Positions 1 through 10,745 of a DNA stretch of 64,000 nt are shown here, piece after piece. The translations under genes and the position numbers were made by a program. Position 1 is the stretch's first letter. Every line of letters begins with the position of its first letter. Source of the stretch: Meconema thalassinum (Eukaryota > Arthropoda > Insecta > Orthoptera > Tettigoniidae); the NCBI GenBank assembly GCA_946902985.2, contig OX336394.1:275873496-275937495 (forward strand), given 5' to 3'. Under the pieces are notes generated by a model, which ran no database searches, was not told the origin of the DNA, and saw nothing but the letters and a program-made list of their open reading frames with translations.

Positions 1-1062
1 ATGCTTCACCGAGTCCATCCAACGCATTCTTAGTCTTCCTCGTCCTCTCTTCCCTGTCATCCGTCGTTCCAGTGCTCGTCTTGGTAGCCTTACTTCATCC
101 GTTTGACATGTCCAAACCATCTCAATCTGTTTTGCTCCAGTTTATCATTTAATTTCTGTACTCCCAGTTCTTTCCGTATATCTTCATTTCTCACTCTGTC
201 TCTCCTCGTTTTCAGGACCATACTTCTCAGGAATCTCATCTCAGCTGCCTGTACTCTGCTCTCAACCCTCTTAGTCATTGTCCAAGTTTCTGCTGCATAT
301 GTCATTATAGGAACATAATATGCTTTGTACATAACTTCTTTAGCCTTAATTGGTATATCCTTGTTCCATACTAGTCCCCATACCTGTTGGTAGAAAGCAC
401 TCCTGAGTTGTATTCTTCTGCTAATTTCCAAATCTAGTCTTCCATCTTCAGTCAGTTCACTTCCCAAGTATTTGAAATGTTTCACCACTTCCAATTCCTT
501 ATCTCCTACTTTGATTACTCCTTTTCCTTCTTTCTTACCTCTACTCACCACCACTGTTTTACTCTTCTCCACATTTATCTTAAATCCCCATTGCTCAATC
601 TTTTCATTTATTACGTCTAACTGTTCTTGTACCTCCATCTCATCCTCGCCCCAGATCACAACATTGTCTGCAAACAACATTACCTTCATCTTTGCCCTAC
701 TATAGTCTTTCATTGCTGCCTTCATGGCATCATCCATCACCATTAAGAACAATAATGGTGACAACACACTTCCTTGCATTACTCCAGTGACAATTTTAAA
801 CCATTCCGATGTCCCGACTAGTCTTCACACTACTGTAGCAATCCATACACATTCCTTCTATCATGTCTCTCAGTTCCTTGCCTATGCCCCTATTTGTTAA
901 GCTTTCCCAAACCTTTATTCTAGGGATGCTATCATAGGCCTTTTCTAGATCATTAGAAGTCATTACCATATCCTTCCCATATTCCCAACTGTTTTCAATG
1001 TTCTGTCTCAGAATGAAAATGGGTTCCACTGTTGACCTGCCCCCTCTAAATCCAAACTGCTT
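1..1062 (-). pseudogene. LINE A reverse transcriptase palm and C-terminal region, broken
   Basis: Palm motif A reads DLEKAYDSIPR (about 940). Motif B starts MQGSVLSPLLF (about 775). The catalytic YADD-type box reads FADN, so the second catalytic Asp is lost. Downstream are the thumb-like KYLGSELTEDG and the C-terminal signature TYAAETWTMTKR...RWFGHVKRM. A frameshift at about 90-95 precedes a further Arg-rich stretch that reaches base 1. The FADN change and the frameshifts argue that it is inactive. Confidence 0.88.
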
Positions 1063-1068
1063 CTCTAT

Positions 1069-1965
1069 TTAGTTTTCTACCTTTACTCTAATCCTTTTTT
1101 CTAGGATTCTTTCCATTACTTTGGCAACATGCGAGAGGATGGTGATTCCTCGGTAGTTACCACACACCTTCCTGTCTCCTTTCTTGAATATTGGCAATAG
1201 TATTCCCTTTTTCCAGTCTTCAGGAACTTTCTTCTCTCTCCACACGCTCCTGAGAAGTCTGTATGTCCACTGCAGTCCCACTGGTCCTGCCGTCTTGATC
1301 ATTTCTATTGCCACTTCGTCGATTCCCACAGCTTTCCCCATCTTCATCTTCCTAACTGCCCATTCCACTTCTGCCATAGTAATGTCTGGTTCTTCTATTT
1401 TTTCCTCCACCGTTTTGGCTGTTTACGTAACTTCTCCGCATGTCTGGCGTCTCGCATTCAACAGCTCGCTGAAATATTATTTCCATCTGTCCGTTATCTC
1501 TTCTGGTTTTGTCAATACAGTATTTCATCTTCTTGTATTTCATGAACCCAGTGTTGAAACTTTTCATTTCTTCTACTTTTTTAATTCCAAACAGTTATTT
1601 CTTTCCACAATTTAAATCCTCCCTTATTTCCTGAGTGAATTCTTCCCAGCTTTTCTTCTTTTCCTCTGCAATTACTTTCTTGCAATCTCTGTTTGTTTCT
1701 ATATATTTTGCTCTTTTTCTTCAGTCTCTTGTTTTCCATTCCTTCCAAGTTTTCTTCTTCTCCCTTACCTTTTCTTTCACTCTATCATTCCACCATTTTG
1801 TCGCCTTTTCCCGTACCTTTCCTGATGTTCTACCACATGTTTTCTCTGCACTGCTTACAAATGCACTCTTGAACTTTTCCCATTCTTGTTCCATGTGGGT
1901 AATATCCATCTTTGGTATCTGTTCTTGCAATTCTTTCTTACACTCTTCTGCAACCTCCTTTTCCT
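1069..1965 (-). pseudogene. LINE A linker and reverse transcriptase N-terminal part, broken
   Basis: The linker block (about 1930-1721) is rich in Lys/Glu/Trp (VREKATKWWNDRVKEKVREK), as expected between endonuclease and reverse transcriptase. The next block carries the fingers motifs GKAVGIDEVAIEMIK, PEDWKKGILLPIFKKGD and NYRGITILSHVAKVMERIL. Several stops lie between about 1567 and 1410. The order and strand match the flanking LINE A pieces, so this is one decayed ORF2 rather than separate genes. Confidence 0.85.
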
Positions 1966-1974
1966 TTAGACTCT

Positions 1975-2630
1975 TTATAGTTTCTTTCTGTTTTTTTCTG
2001 GTAATCTCATAACTTTTCCTACTTTTAATTTTGCTACCACTGCCCCATGGTCTCCTGCAAAGACTTCCTCTGGCATGGCTGTGACATCCATTAGCTCTTT
2101 CCGGTGTCCTTTTTCGACTAAAACATAGTCTATGAGAGTTTTCGTTCCTCTATCTCCCCATCCATACCTCGTTATCTTCAGACTATTTTTCTTTCTGAAC
2201 CACGTATTTCCTATAATTAATTGGTTCCGCTGACAAAAGTCCATTAAGAAATCCCCTTCTGGATTCTTACTGCCATAACCACATGGTCCCAAAATCTCCT
2301 CTCTTCCTTGTCTGTCTCTTCCCACTTGTGCATTCAAATCTCCCATTACTATTATTTCCTTATCCTCTATATATTTTTCCACCTCTTCAAGGAATTCTTC
2401 TAAGTTCTCTTCTTTATTCCCCATTTGTGGTCGTGGAGCATATACTTGAACCAGATCTTTTGTCCCTGTCCGGAACTGTATCCTTCCTATGATCATCCTG
2501 TCACACTTATCTTCTTCACCTCCTCCACATACTCTAGGACATCCTTTCTTATAATCATTTCTACTCCATTTATTTGCCTCCTGTCCTCCACTGTAAAACA
2601 GCCTAAATCCTTACTGTACATGTAAAATAA
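1975..2630 (-). pseudogene. LINE A endonuclease domain (exonuclease-endonuclease-phosphatase fold), broken
   Basis: The translation shows LINE endonuclease landmarks: VQVYAPRP, IIVMGDLNAQVG (catalytic Asp/Asn), GDFLMDFCQRNQL, TRYGWGDRGTKTLIDYVLV and FAGDHGAVVAKL (catalytic Asp-His). In a live element this domain nicks chromosomal DNA to prime reverse transcription. A frameshift near 2493 separates the short upstream piece (NGVEMIIRKDVLEY) from the main block. The first roughly 80 residues of a normal domain are missing. It is followed on the same strand by the LINE A linker and reverse transcriptase. Confidence 0.88.
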
Positions 2631-2654
2631 AATAAATTTTGATGGTTTACAGGT

Positions 2655-2735
2655 TGCTGTGGCGGCTTCGGTGACGTAGTTAGTAGCATGCTGAGCTTTT
2701 ATGCCCAAGGTCGCGGGTTCAAACCCGGCCAAAGC
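2655..2735 (+). mobile_element. SINE-1 tRNA-derived head (fragment)
   Basis: A tRNA-like head (GCGGCTTCGGTGACGTAGTT) has a B-box-like GGTTCAAACCC at about 2717. It is close to the heads of the complete SINE-1 copies at 58518 and 60760. The body that should follow is replaced by a foldback and unrelated DNA. SINE-1 body sequence resumes at about 3418 and its tail at about 4673, so the three pieces may be one interrupted copy. Confidence 0.75.
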
Positions 2736-2870
2736 CGAAAGCTCCACGGACGTGCAACGTTTAAGAGCAAAACGCCAAAGTCAATGAATATGGTGCTGGG
2801 ATGTAGGAGCCTACCACCCAGCACCATATCCATTGCTCTTAAACGTTGCACGTCCGTGGAGCTTTCGGCT
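2733..2870. repeat. Foldback hairpin with perfect 38-bp outer arms
   Basis: Bases 2733-2770 are the perfect reverse complement of 2833-2870. A second perfect pair lies inside it (2788-2800 with 2817-2829). The left arm has about 14 extra bases between outer and inner pairs. The loop is only 16 nt. The strict identity suggests recent formation or selection for the fold. Confidence 0.9.
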
Positions 2871-3294
2871 CAAGATAAACACACCCAGTTAATGTGCAAA
2901 ATACAAGTTTAATAATCGGAAGGTTTTCTCCGTTTTGCATCTACTAAGCACATGTCAGCGCACTTTCAATAAAGTGCCGAACAAAGTTTCCACCTATGTC
3001 AACATTTATCAGTACAGCAAGTTATTTGTGTCCTGAACACTAATGCAATGTGCTCCGTTTTTATTTACAAAAAGAAATTAACGACTGCACAATTTGACCT
3101 TCGCATACCTTTCAAGAATGTGCATAATAGTGATTATTAATCAATTTGATTGTTAACAGCAGGAATGTTTTTATTGCTTTATTGTATGTAATGTCCATAA
3201 GGTTGTCATGTTTTAAAGTGTTTAATTAGTTTTTATAGTATTTTAATATCAGTGTGTTATGTTTCTCACATGGACGTGGTCTTTTTAGTCTATG

Positions 3295-3353
3295 ATGTTT
3301 CCGAATATGAATTATGAAGGGCTGAAGAAGGAATTGTACTAATTCCGAAACAT
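3295..3353 (+). other. Hammerhead-ribozyme-like motif in an otherwise unassigned repeat
   Basis: The order is CTGAAGA (3322-3328), a perfect 6-bp stem GGAATT/AATTCC around a 5-nt loop (3330-3346), then GAAA (3347-3350). A flanking stem ATGTTTC.GAAT (3295-3306) pairs with ATTCCGAAACAT (3342-3353). This resembles the CUGANGA-stem II-GAAA core of hammerhead ribozymes, which are known from Penelope-like retroelements. One extra A between core and stem II is non-canonical. No self-cleavage is claimed. The rest of 2871-3417 has no recognisable gene. Confidence 0.3.
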
Positions 3354-3417
3354 GTACCCATAAGCTAACTAAATAATAAATGAGTGTTGATTAGGCGGAA
3401 ACTTTAAATTTGTTATA

Positions 3418-3577
3418 CTTAATTACGCTTTATTAGTCCTGACGTTCGCCACCAGGTGCTGACTGCGATGGCATCTAGTAGCCAAGTCCGCAAGCTAGGT
3501 GTTGTGGATGGTAGCATTTGGTAGCAAGAGTTAGAACTACTTGAAATTATTGTCTGCAGTCCTTACTTGAATTAAAA
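3418..3577 (+). mobile_element. SINE-1 body fragment
   Basis: The segment GACGTTCGCCACCAGGTGCT through TCTGCAGTCCTTAC matches the middle of the SINE-1 copy at 58760-58880. It includes the phrases ATGGCATCTAGTAGCCAAG and TAGCATTTGGTAGCAA. It stops at 3577, where a tandemly duplicated repeat begins, and SINE-1 sequence resumes at about 4673. Confidence 0.8.
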
Positions 3578-3580
3578 CAG

Positions 3581-4667
3581 ACTAGCGAACCCGTGCGAGG
3601 ATTCTCGCATGTTCATAAACCACACTTTCCCCAATAGGTTTATAATGAGAGACAAGGTGAAAGGTTATGTTTTTATTTCAACCAAATGATTATACAGTAG
3701 AACACTATTTACATTTCAGTTAGAATTCCAAGTTCTACGTTCCCTAACTTAAGAAGGCAAGCACTGAAAAATGGATCATCATAACAATCACCGGTTATTC
3801 GATATTTATGAAATTATACGATTTGTGTACTCATTCCTTTGATTTACTGTTTCTGAAATCCATGCAAAACGATAAAAGGGAAGACCTCAGAATGTTACAA
3901 TGACATGAAACAGGCGTCACAGTAGCCAAAATGTGAAGTGGACAGCAATTATGGAGCGTATTTTACTACAGCAATAGTATCTGAAAATCGCACACTTCGT
4001 ATATTTTTTAAATAAATTATAGATATTTATGAAATTAGAGTGCAATTAGTCACTGCTAATGTCTATTCTCTTTCTTTTGAATGCTCATTTGTCACGATCG
4101 GTCGCTTGTGAGCGTCGCAGGCGGGATCTATACTATTGAAATAATATATACTAGCGGACCCATGCGAGAAATCTAGCATGTTCATAAACCGCACTTTCCC
4201 CAATAGTTTTTGCAAATCGAACACTTCTTACAAAAATTAGAATGCAATTTGTCACTGATAATGTCATTTGTGTGCTGAGTGTGCTGCAACACTCACCGGT
4301 TATTCGATATTTATGAAATTATACGATTTGAGTACTCATTACTTTGATTTACTGTTTCTGAAATCCATGCAAAATGATTAAGGAAAAACCTTATAATGTT
4401 AAAATGACATGAAACAGGCGTCACACTGACCAGACTGTGAAGTGGACAGAAATTATGGAGCGCATTTTCATACATCAACAGTATCTGCAAATCGCACACT
4501 TCGTACATTTTTTTAAAATAATTTTTTAAAGAAATTAACGATATTTATGGAATTAGAGTGCAATTCATCACTGCTAATGTCCATTCTCTTTAATTTGAAT
4601 GCTCATTTTCACGATCGGTCGCTTGTGAGTGTCGTAGGAGGGATCTATACTATTGAAATAATATATA
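3581..4667. repeat. Tandem duplication of a roughly 0.5-kb repeat, inserted in SINE-1
   Basis: Two diverged copies lie head to tail: about 3581-4149 and 4150-4667. Both start ACTAGCGRACCC.TGCGAG and end TACTATTGAAATAATATATA. Shared internal phrases include ACCGGTTATTCGATATTTAT and TCACGATCGGTCGCTTGTGA. No coding capacity is seen. The pair separates the body and tail of a SINE-1 copy, so it arrived after that SINE. Confidence 0.85.
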
Positions 4668-4672
4668 TGATA

Positions 4673-4805
4673 GGCTACACACTAATAGAGCCATCACAAT
4701 TAACACCGGTTATCAGACAGATTCTACACACACCCAAAGTACACGGGGCTACATGACCGCATTGTCGCAGCCCCTAAACTAAGGAACCAACAACTTGATG
4801 CAGAT
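4673..4805 (+). mobile_element. SINE-1 3' tail fragment
   Basis: It matches the final roughly 130 bp of SINE-1 (ACACTAATAGAGCCATCACA through GCAGCCCCTAAACTAAGGAA). It ends in the GGGGC...GCCCC hairpin shared by several retroposons in this window. Confidence 0.8.
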
Positions 4806-5170
4806 AGTGATTCTCAAGTACTGGTATTCAGAGTTGATTAAGCAACTTCTGATATAAACAGGCAAGGAGAGATTATCGAAGAGACTGAGGAACTCTGGAA
4901 AGAGGGCAGAGTAGAATAAGGAGGCAATGATTAGACCTAGTGATGAACAATTTCAAGGTGAGGAGTATAGAAGCCACCAAGATTGCTGTAATGCTAACTG
5001 TAAATAGGGGACAATGGAGATGCCTCAAATTAACCGAGGCTTACAAATGTAGACTGAACACCTAAGACATTAAAGATTGTTGTGCAACAGCCAGGTATTG
5101 CAACGAACAAATTAAACAGAAAATGTCTGTAGGTCAATCTAGGCCTAGTTTAATTTTTACAGTTATAGCA
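4806..5170. other. No recognisable feature
   Basis: I see no gene, RNA or clear repeat in this stretch. Confidence 0.5.
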
Positions 5171-5538
5171 CAGTTCATGGCCAGCCAGCCCCAGTTGCAC
5201 AGTTGTACAGAGGACAGTCTACGAGCCTCAGGCATGTGCAATTGATACGAGAGTTGTCAGTTGTGCAGAAAGTTTGTGTATCATTTGTACGTCTGAGGAA
5301 CCAAAAGTATCTATATTCTAGTTCACATCAGACAGCTTGCCTTAACCCTCTATTTTCTCCTATTAATGTAGGCTACTCAAAAGAATTTCCATTTTATCCC
5401 ATTCTCTCATAACTTACATTTGAGCTTTCAATTAAACTTTTATGCCCCTGGGGAGATGTGTGGTGACTAGAGACCAGTAAAGAGTCTGGAACTGTCCTCT
5501 GTACGACTGTTCAACTGGGGCTGACTGGCCAAAAACTG
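5171..5538. repeat. Inverted repeat with about 48-bp arms (small foldback element)
   Basis: Bases 5171-5218 are nearly the reverse complement of 5491-5538 (GGCCAGCCAGCCCCAGTTG against CAACTGGGGCTGACTGGCC). The roughly 270-bp centre contains one copy of a direct repeat that recurs at about 5995. The layout is MITE-like, but no clear target duplication was found. Confidence 0.75.
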
Positions 5539-6177
5539 TGGTGTAAACTGTATTTTCAAAATTTTTTCAATTGACTTTCATGGAGCAGTATGAAATTAGT
5601 CTATTCTGAAATTCAACTGTATTGATGGTGACTATGCAATAACAGTAATCATCTTTAATTCAAATAGCAGCTCAGCAAGGCTGCTCATTTTGTGAAAACT
5701 GCACTGCTGTACGTGGTGCAGGAAGACTAGAGATGTCGGTCTTAAGCAACCTCACTCTGTTGCTATTTGAAATAAAACTATTGCTCTTGATGCGTGGTCA
5801 CAGTCAATTAATATCCATGATTGAGAATTGCAATACTTGAATTTGAGGCAACTTAATGGACATTTTTAAAATTTGGGTAGACAAACTGTAGGCCTAAATT
5901 TTTAAAACTAGAGGAACTCCAGAAAAACAGTGCTGACGATTCTCACACTGAACACCTGGTAGGCTACAGGAGCATCCAGTATGCCTCATTTGGAAAGTAT
6001 CTATATTCTAGTTCATATCAGGCAGCTTGTCTTAACCTTATATTTTCTCCTAAAACATAGGCTACTCAAAAGAATTTTCTTCATTTTGTCCCTTTCTCTC
6101 ATAACTTACATTTGAGCTTTCAATTAAAACTTTTATGCCCCTGGGGAGATGTTTTGTAGAGACCCATAAGAGTCTGG
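5298..6177. repeat. Pair of dispersed direct repeats of about 185 bp
   Basis: Bases about 5298-5482 recur at about 5995-6177. Shared phrases include AGTATCTATATTCTAGTTCA, GGCTACTCAAAAGAATTT and ATGCCCCTGGGGAGATG. Small indels separate the copies. No coding sequence is evident in either copy or in the DNA between. Confidence 0.8.
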
Positions 6178-6214
6178 CCATCCTTTTCAGTTTGCTATAT
6201 AATTAACTATTTTC

Positions 6215-6480
6215 TCCATCCTGCAGGAACTAGGGCTAGATTTGAAGACTGCCATTCATCAGGCCGCTAAGGAACACTACCTCCAAAAGTTTCGACGCAA
6301 GTTCTCCAGGAGCTTCCCCATCCAAACAGGTGTTCGACAGGGGGGTGGGGGTGGCCTTTCTTCAACTGCATACTGGAGAATATCATCAGGGAATGGACTA
6401 AACTGCCTTATCGTCAGGAGCTGGACTGAAGCTTGGATACAAGGAGGACAATGTGCCCTGCTCGGCTTTTGCTGGTGACC
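6215..6480 (+). pseudogene. LINE reverse transcriptase fragment around motif B
   Basis: The translation gives FRRKFSRSFPIQTGVRQGG, which is close to the GVRQGDGLSP motif B of RTE/CR1-type reverse transcriptases. In other frames the DNA then reads like LF..ILE.I.REW. Only about 85 residues survive, with frameshifts near 6345. Too little remains to place the clade. Confidence 0.6.
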
Positions 6481-6499
6481 ATCCCTATCAGCCAACAAC

Positions 6500-8699
6500 A
6501 TACATTAATTCTTTACGAGAGGGTTTCACGACATGAAATAAAAGGCAAAACTATTGGCCTGGATAACGATTATTGATGCGCGACTTCCCCCACTGTGCGT
6601 GACAAAAATCAGGGGTGTTATCTATTAGCTAACGCTATCAATCCACCATTGGTCTGGACGAAAATATTGGTCTAGGCAAAACCATTGTGAAATCCTCTTG
6701 TTAAGTTTTACCCAACATACAAGATTGCCTTAATGGTTGTAAAAACCTAGTACTCAAACTGCCCTTTCAATGATTGTGGTAGGGGTTGTTGTATCAGGGG
6801 CGAAAGGAAGTTCTGTATCAGCCCCTAATGCAACAATGTAGCAAATTTGAAAAAAATCACAAGGCTACAAGCCAACCTATATTATTTCTCTCAAAATCCA
6901 AGAATACATGGTATCTTTTTTTCATCATATTTAGCTGTCCCCTTTGTGAATTAAGACTTCCGATCTATTCAGATATTTCAACCACCCTAGGTCAATCACC
7001 CCACTTTCCGATGCAAGTGGAATATTTCTACGTAGAAATCTGCATCAATAGGGACGTAGTAGCAAAGAACAATGATATTTACATGCATATGCAATTTAAA
7101 CTGTTATACTTCATGGTCGTCTGACTGCAATCAAGTTTATTATTATTATTTTTTGCGCATCAATCTACATTACTTTTTTTTTAATAAAAAGGAAAAAATG
7201 ACAAACTAATACTAGCCATACTCAGCGTTGAAAATTGCTATGAAACTAAAACAGCTCATCTAGAACAAGAATCTCCCAAAAAAAGAACCGGCAATTAATT
7301 TATATTCGAACGGAGTATGGCAATTTCAACTTTTTCCTCGCTATACATTCAATTGTTTCGAAACACGGGCACCAACCTTGTAACCTTAATAAATATGTCC
7401 TAAGACAACTGATAGATACTTGACCCTTGGTTTACGGATTTTTATATCAATGAAGCTATGAATTCACACGAGATATGAATTGCCTACACGAAATCTTGCA
7501 CCGGAATAGTAAGCTTATATGCTACCACATTGGGGGGGTTGTTTAATCAATAACAATTCGTAGCCTTTTAGAAAATGAAACTACGACATGTAATGTAATC
7601 ACAGGTACATTTATTTACCGTACGAGTTAATTACGTAAAGCGTGACTGAAAACAACTAATGCACGACTTAGGCAAAACAGTTGAAATTACAAGGCCTACT
7701 TAAAATTGGGCGTCAATTGTGTGAAAAAACACTTGTGTTCGTGAACTCGATTGAATAAATAAAAGTGTTGCGACAATGAGACAAAACGACACGCACGCAA
7801 TTTATTAAAGAACTTGACTACGCCAGGTGTTCTACCACAAGGACACCCATTCATTCCCGCTGTCGTTACGTGTAATGGCATTGCATACACCGCAACGGCA
7901 CGATGACTACTATGAAAGAGAAAATATGTTTTACATAACTCTACACCCACATGCTACAACCTTGGGAAATCCTAGCATCAGTAATACCGAAATGGGCTTC
8001 AAACTACGCATCATAAACACACAATTCTATGGAAAATTTTGAGAAATCTAATTCATAATATAAAAAAATAAAATGTTTTAAAATATGAAGAAAGAAATTA
8101 AGCTGCAGAGTTTACAGAACCGATATAGGCTACTGTAGGGGATTTAAAAAATACAGCTTATAGTCTACCATATAGGAGGTTGTTCAGGAATAATGCGGTC
8201 CCCAAGATTTCTCTAAGTTCGACAAAATATAGCTTCTTAAAGATTCAAATGCATTCTTCTTTTCGTAGCAACTGTGCTAATTAATGTTTTTAAAAGACTT
8301 TAATTCATTCTTAATGCCACTGTGCATTCAAAAGTTACTTCTCATCGATCCTTACAATAATTTCACACTTCGAGAAGTTAACAGCTATAAATTATATTAT
8401 ACCTTATTTTAACTTTAATACACTAAATTGTTTCCATACCTTGTGAGTTTCTGTGATTCGCGAGGTAGTAATGCGGAACAGTGCCATTCTTTCGCGTCAA
8501 TATTTGCGCCCGAGATACGAATCACTGTTTGCCTGGTCGTATGCTACTGTAAAAGAGAACCGACGAGAACGGAAGACGTGGTCACGTGAGTTCTAGTACT
8601 TATACTTTGACTAATAGATAGCAGCACAACCTTGATGATCAATACCACAGCAGTGCTAACAACATTCCAAAACGTACACTAATTTTACACCAGTACAAT
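6500..8699. other. No gene recognised
   Basis: Apart from short A/T runs (for example near 7140-7190), I see no coding region, tRNA or repeat I can name in this 2.2-kb stretch. The short open frames here have no recognisable motif. Confidence 0.5.
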
Positions 8700-8710
8700 G
8701 GATAGTCGAC

Positions 8711-9067
8711 GACCGACATTAGCTAAGCTACGCTCGCCAAAGCGCAGCGCTAGGCCATGGGGCCAAGCTATCTGCGGATTCAGTAGACGTGGGTTCGAGC
8801 CCTTCCGTCGACCGTCCTTGAAATGGTTTTCCGAGGTTTCCCCCTTTTTCGACTCCAGGCAAATGCTGGGACGGTACCTTCTGTCAATCCACGGCCGCTT
8901 CCTTCCACATCCTTGACCAGTTTAATTCATCTTCATTCATTTCATCTCTCATTAACTCCTCTCATGAGGTTGGCGCCAGGAAGGGCATCCGGCCGTGAAG
9001 CCACCGCCCACAATCGCATCTCATCCCCGAGACATAAGGGGTTGATATACACATAGGCCTACACCAA
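8711..9067 (+). mobile_element. SINE-3, complete copy with 11-bp target duplication
   Basis: A 357-bp tRNA-headed SINE. The B-box-like GGGTTCGAGCCC is at about 8791. Downstream the body reads TTTTCCGAGGTTTCCCC, AATGCTGGGACGGTACC and AAGGGCATCCGGCCGTGAAG. It is flanked by GGATAGTCGAC at 8700-8710 and 9068-9078. A minus-strand copy of the same family lies at 35953-36268. Confidence 0.9.
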
Positions 9068-9254
9068 GGATAGTCGACCTGACACTGCAACAGTGTAGCA
9101 CAGGTTCTGTTAGTAGCGATGAATTCATGCAGTGGTCCTGGACGAGAAATACATCCCTCGGAAATTAAAAGCCTCCCATCTGAATATGTAATAGACTACG
9201 ATAGGCTATCTATTTGTAAATGTTGGCTGTAAATATTTATGACTAGCAAGGAAG

Positions 9255-9830
9255 TAGGTGACTTCTGTTAGGAAGCAAACTAGCCAGTGATGGACGAAGC
9301 AAAGAGGATATAAAAAGTAGGTTAGCACAGGCAATGAAAGCATTTCTACTTTCTACAGAAAAGGAATCTGTTGACATCGAATATAGATTTAGGCATTTGG
9401 AAGTCATTTTTGAAGACCTTTGTCTGAAGCGTGGCACTCTATGGAAGTGAAACTTGGATAGTGGAGCAGCAGAAAAGAGGAGAATTGAAGCGTTTGAAAT
9501 GTGGTGTTACAGGAGAATGATGAAGGTCAGATGGGTAGATAGGGTTACGAATGAAGGGGTATTAAGACGACGAGTGGGAGAGGAGAGATGTTCCTGGCGA
9601 CTGCTAATGAAGAGAAGAGATAGGTCGGTAGGACACGTACTAAGACACCCAGGAATAGCAAACTTAGTTATAGAAGGAAGAGTCGAGGATAAGAACTGTA
9701 GGGGTAGACCAAGGTTAGAATATGTTAAACAGATAAACAGACTGCTTCGGATGTAGGGTGTGGTAGGCCTAGCTGTGTACAGATGAAACAATAGATCAGG
9801 ATAGGGAAGCATGTATGTGAAGTCATCTGA
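9255..9830 (+). pseudogene. LINE reverse transcriptase C-terminal fragment
   Basis: The translation has the C-terminal LINE signature RRIEAFEMWCYRRMMKVRW, DRVTNEGVL, then GHVLRHPGIANLVIEGRVE and NCRGRPRLEYVKQI. An in-frame stop near 9450 separates it from an upstream part that reads like the thumb (GRSKEDIKSRLAQAMKAF). The final phrase AGGTTAGAATATGTTAAACA recurs at about 40440 in the giant palindrome, so this LINE family also left its tail there. Confidence 0.8.
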
Positions 9831-10005
9831 CATGTTATCCTACTCGTATACTACACAGCTTAGACATTCATAAAATAAATGTTAATTTACGCTCCGTTTT
9901 CATATTGGTACTATGATGAATGTATAGATTGAATTGGAGATATTTTACTGTCACACTTGTTTGAACAAACATCACATATTATATTGTAAATTAAGAGGAG
10001 GAATG

Positions 10006-10452
10006 TAGCTGCCGCCCCGGAGGTCCTGGGTTCGATTCCCGGCTCTGCCACGAAATTTGAAAAGTGGTATGAGGACTGGAACGGGGTCTACTCAGCCTCG
10101 GGTGGTCCAAATGAGTAGAGGGGGTTCGATTCCCACCCCAGCCATCCTCGAAGTGGTCTTCCGTGGTTTCCCACTTCGTCTTCGGGCAAATGCCGGGATG
10201 GTACCTACTGTAAGGCCACGGCCGCCTCCTTCCCGCTTCCTTGCCTAACCGTCCCATTCTTCCAATCCCTTCATCAGCCCCCCTGTTCGCTTTGCAGGTG
10301 AGGCCGCCTGGGCGTAGTGTTGGTCACACACCCCAGTTGTATCCCTGACTCAGAGTCTCAAGCTCCAGGACACTGCCCTCCGTGGCGGTAGGGGTGGGAT
10401 CCCTCGCTTAGTCCGTGGGAAAAGTCAACCCTAGAGGATAAAACGATAGCGA
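10006..10452 (+). mobile_element. SINE-2 variant, complete copy with 13-bp target duplication
   Basis: A 447-bp element flanked by AAGAGGAGGAATG at 9993-10005 and 10453-10465. The head carries GGGTTCGATTCCC. The body has the SINE-2 phrases GGTATGAGGACTGGAACGGG and GTGGTTTCCCACTTCG and a second tRNA-like GGTTCGATTCCCACC. Its 3' third, from about 10280, differs from the SINE-2 copy at 59058, which suggests a different tail source. Confidence 0.9.
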
Positions 10453-10659
10453 AAGAGGAGGAATGAAACCATAGTCTCTAGCCTATCTATAGACTACTAG
10501 AAATAATGTTCAATACAATCGAATTTCCCAACTCCTGCTTGGTGCAAACTATTGTAATTAAAATTAGATAAATCGTAATTTCATGTAGATTCTGTTAAAA
10601 TGACGCATAATTTTATGATATATATCGTTTAAATCGATAATCCGGTAGGAAAAATAATG

Positions 10660-10745
10660 GCCAGGACTGGGGTTCGGACCTGAGACCTCATGATTCGTAG
10701 ACCAAGATGTTATTCACGCAGCCATTACAACCACAGACATTTGGA
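10660..10745 (-). mobile_element. tRNA-derived SINE relic
   Basis: On the minus strand the sequence reads like a tRNA-derived head: GTAATGGCTGCGTGAATAAC, then a B-box-like GGTCCGAACCCC. No body or flanking duplication could be defined. Confidence 0.45.

Larger units (their letters stand above)
1..2640 (-). mobile_element. Degenerate non-LTR retrotransposon (LINE A), continues past the left edge
   Basis: On the minus strand, pieces of one LINE ORF2 follow in the expected order: apurinic-type endonuclease (about 2630-1975), a basic linker (about 1930-1720), reverse transcriptase fingers (1410-1069), palm (1029-700) and the C-terminal tail (to base 1). Stops and frameshifts separate the blocks, so the copy is dead. 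The 5' end is missing: the first part of the endonuclease is absent. The 3' end lies outside the window. The motifs resemble the RTE-like endonuclease/reverse transcriptases common in arthropod genomes, but I cannot assign the clade with certainty. Confidence 0.9.
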
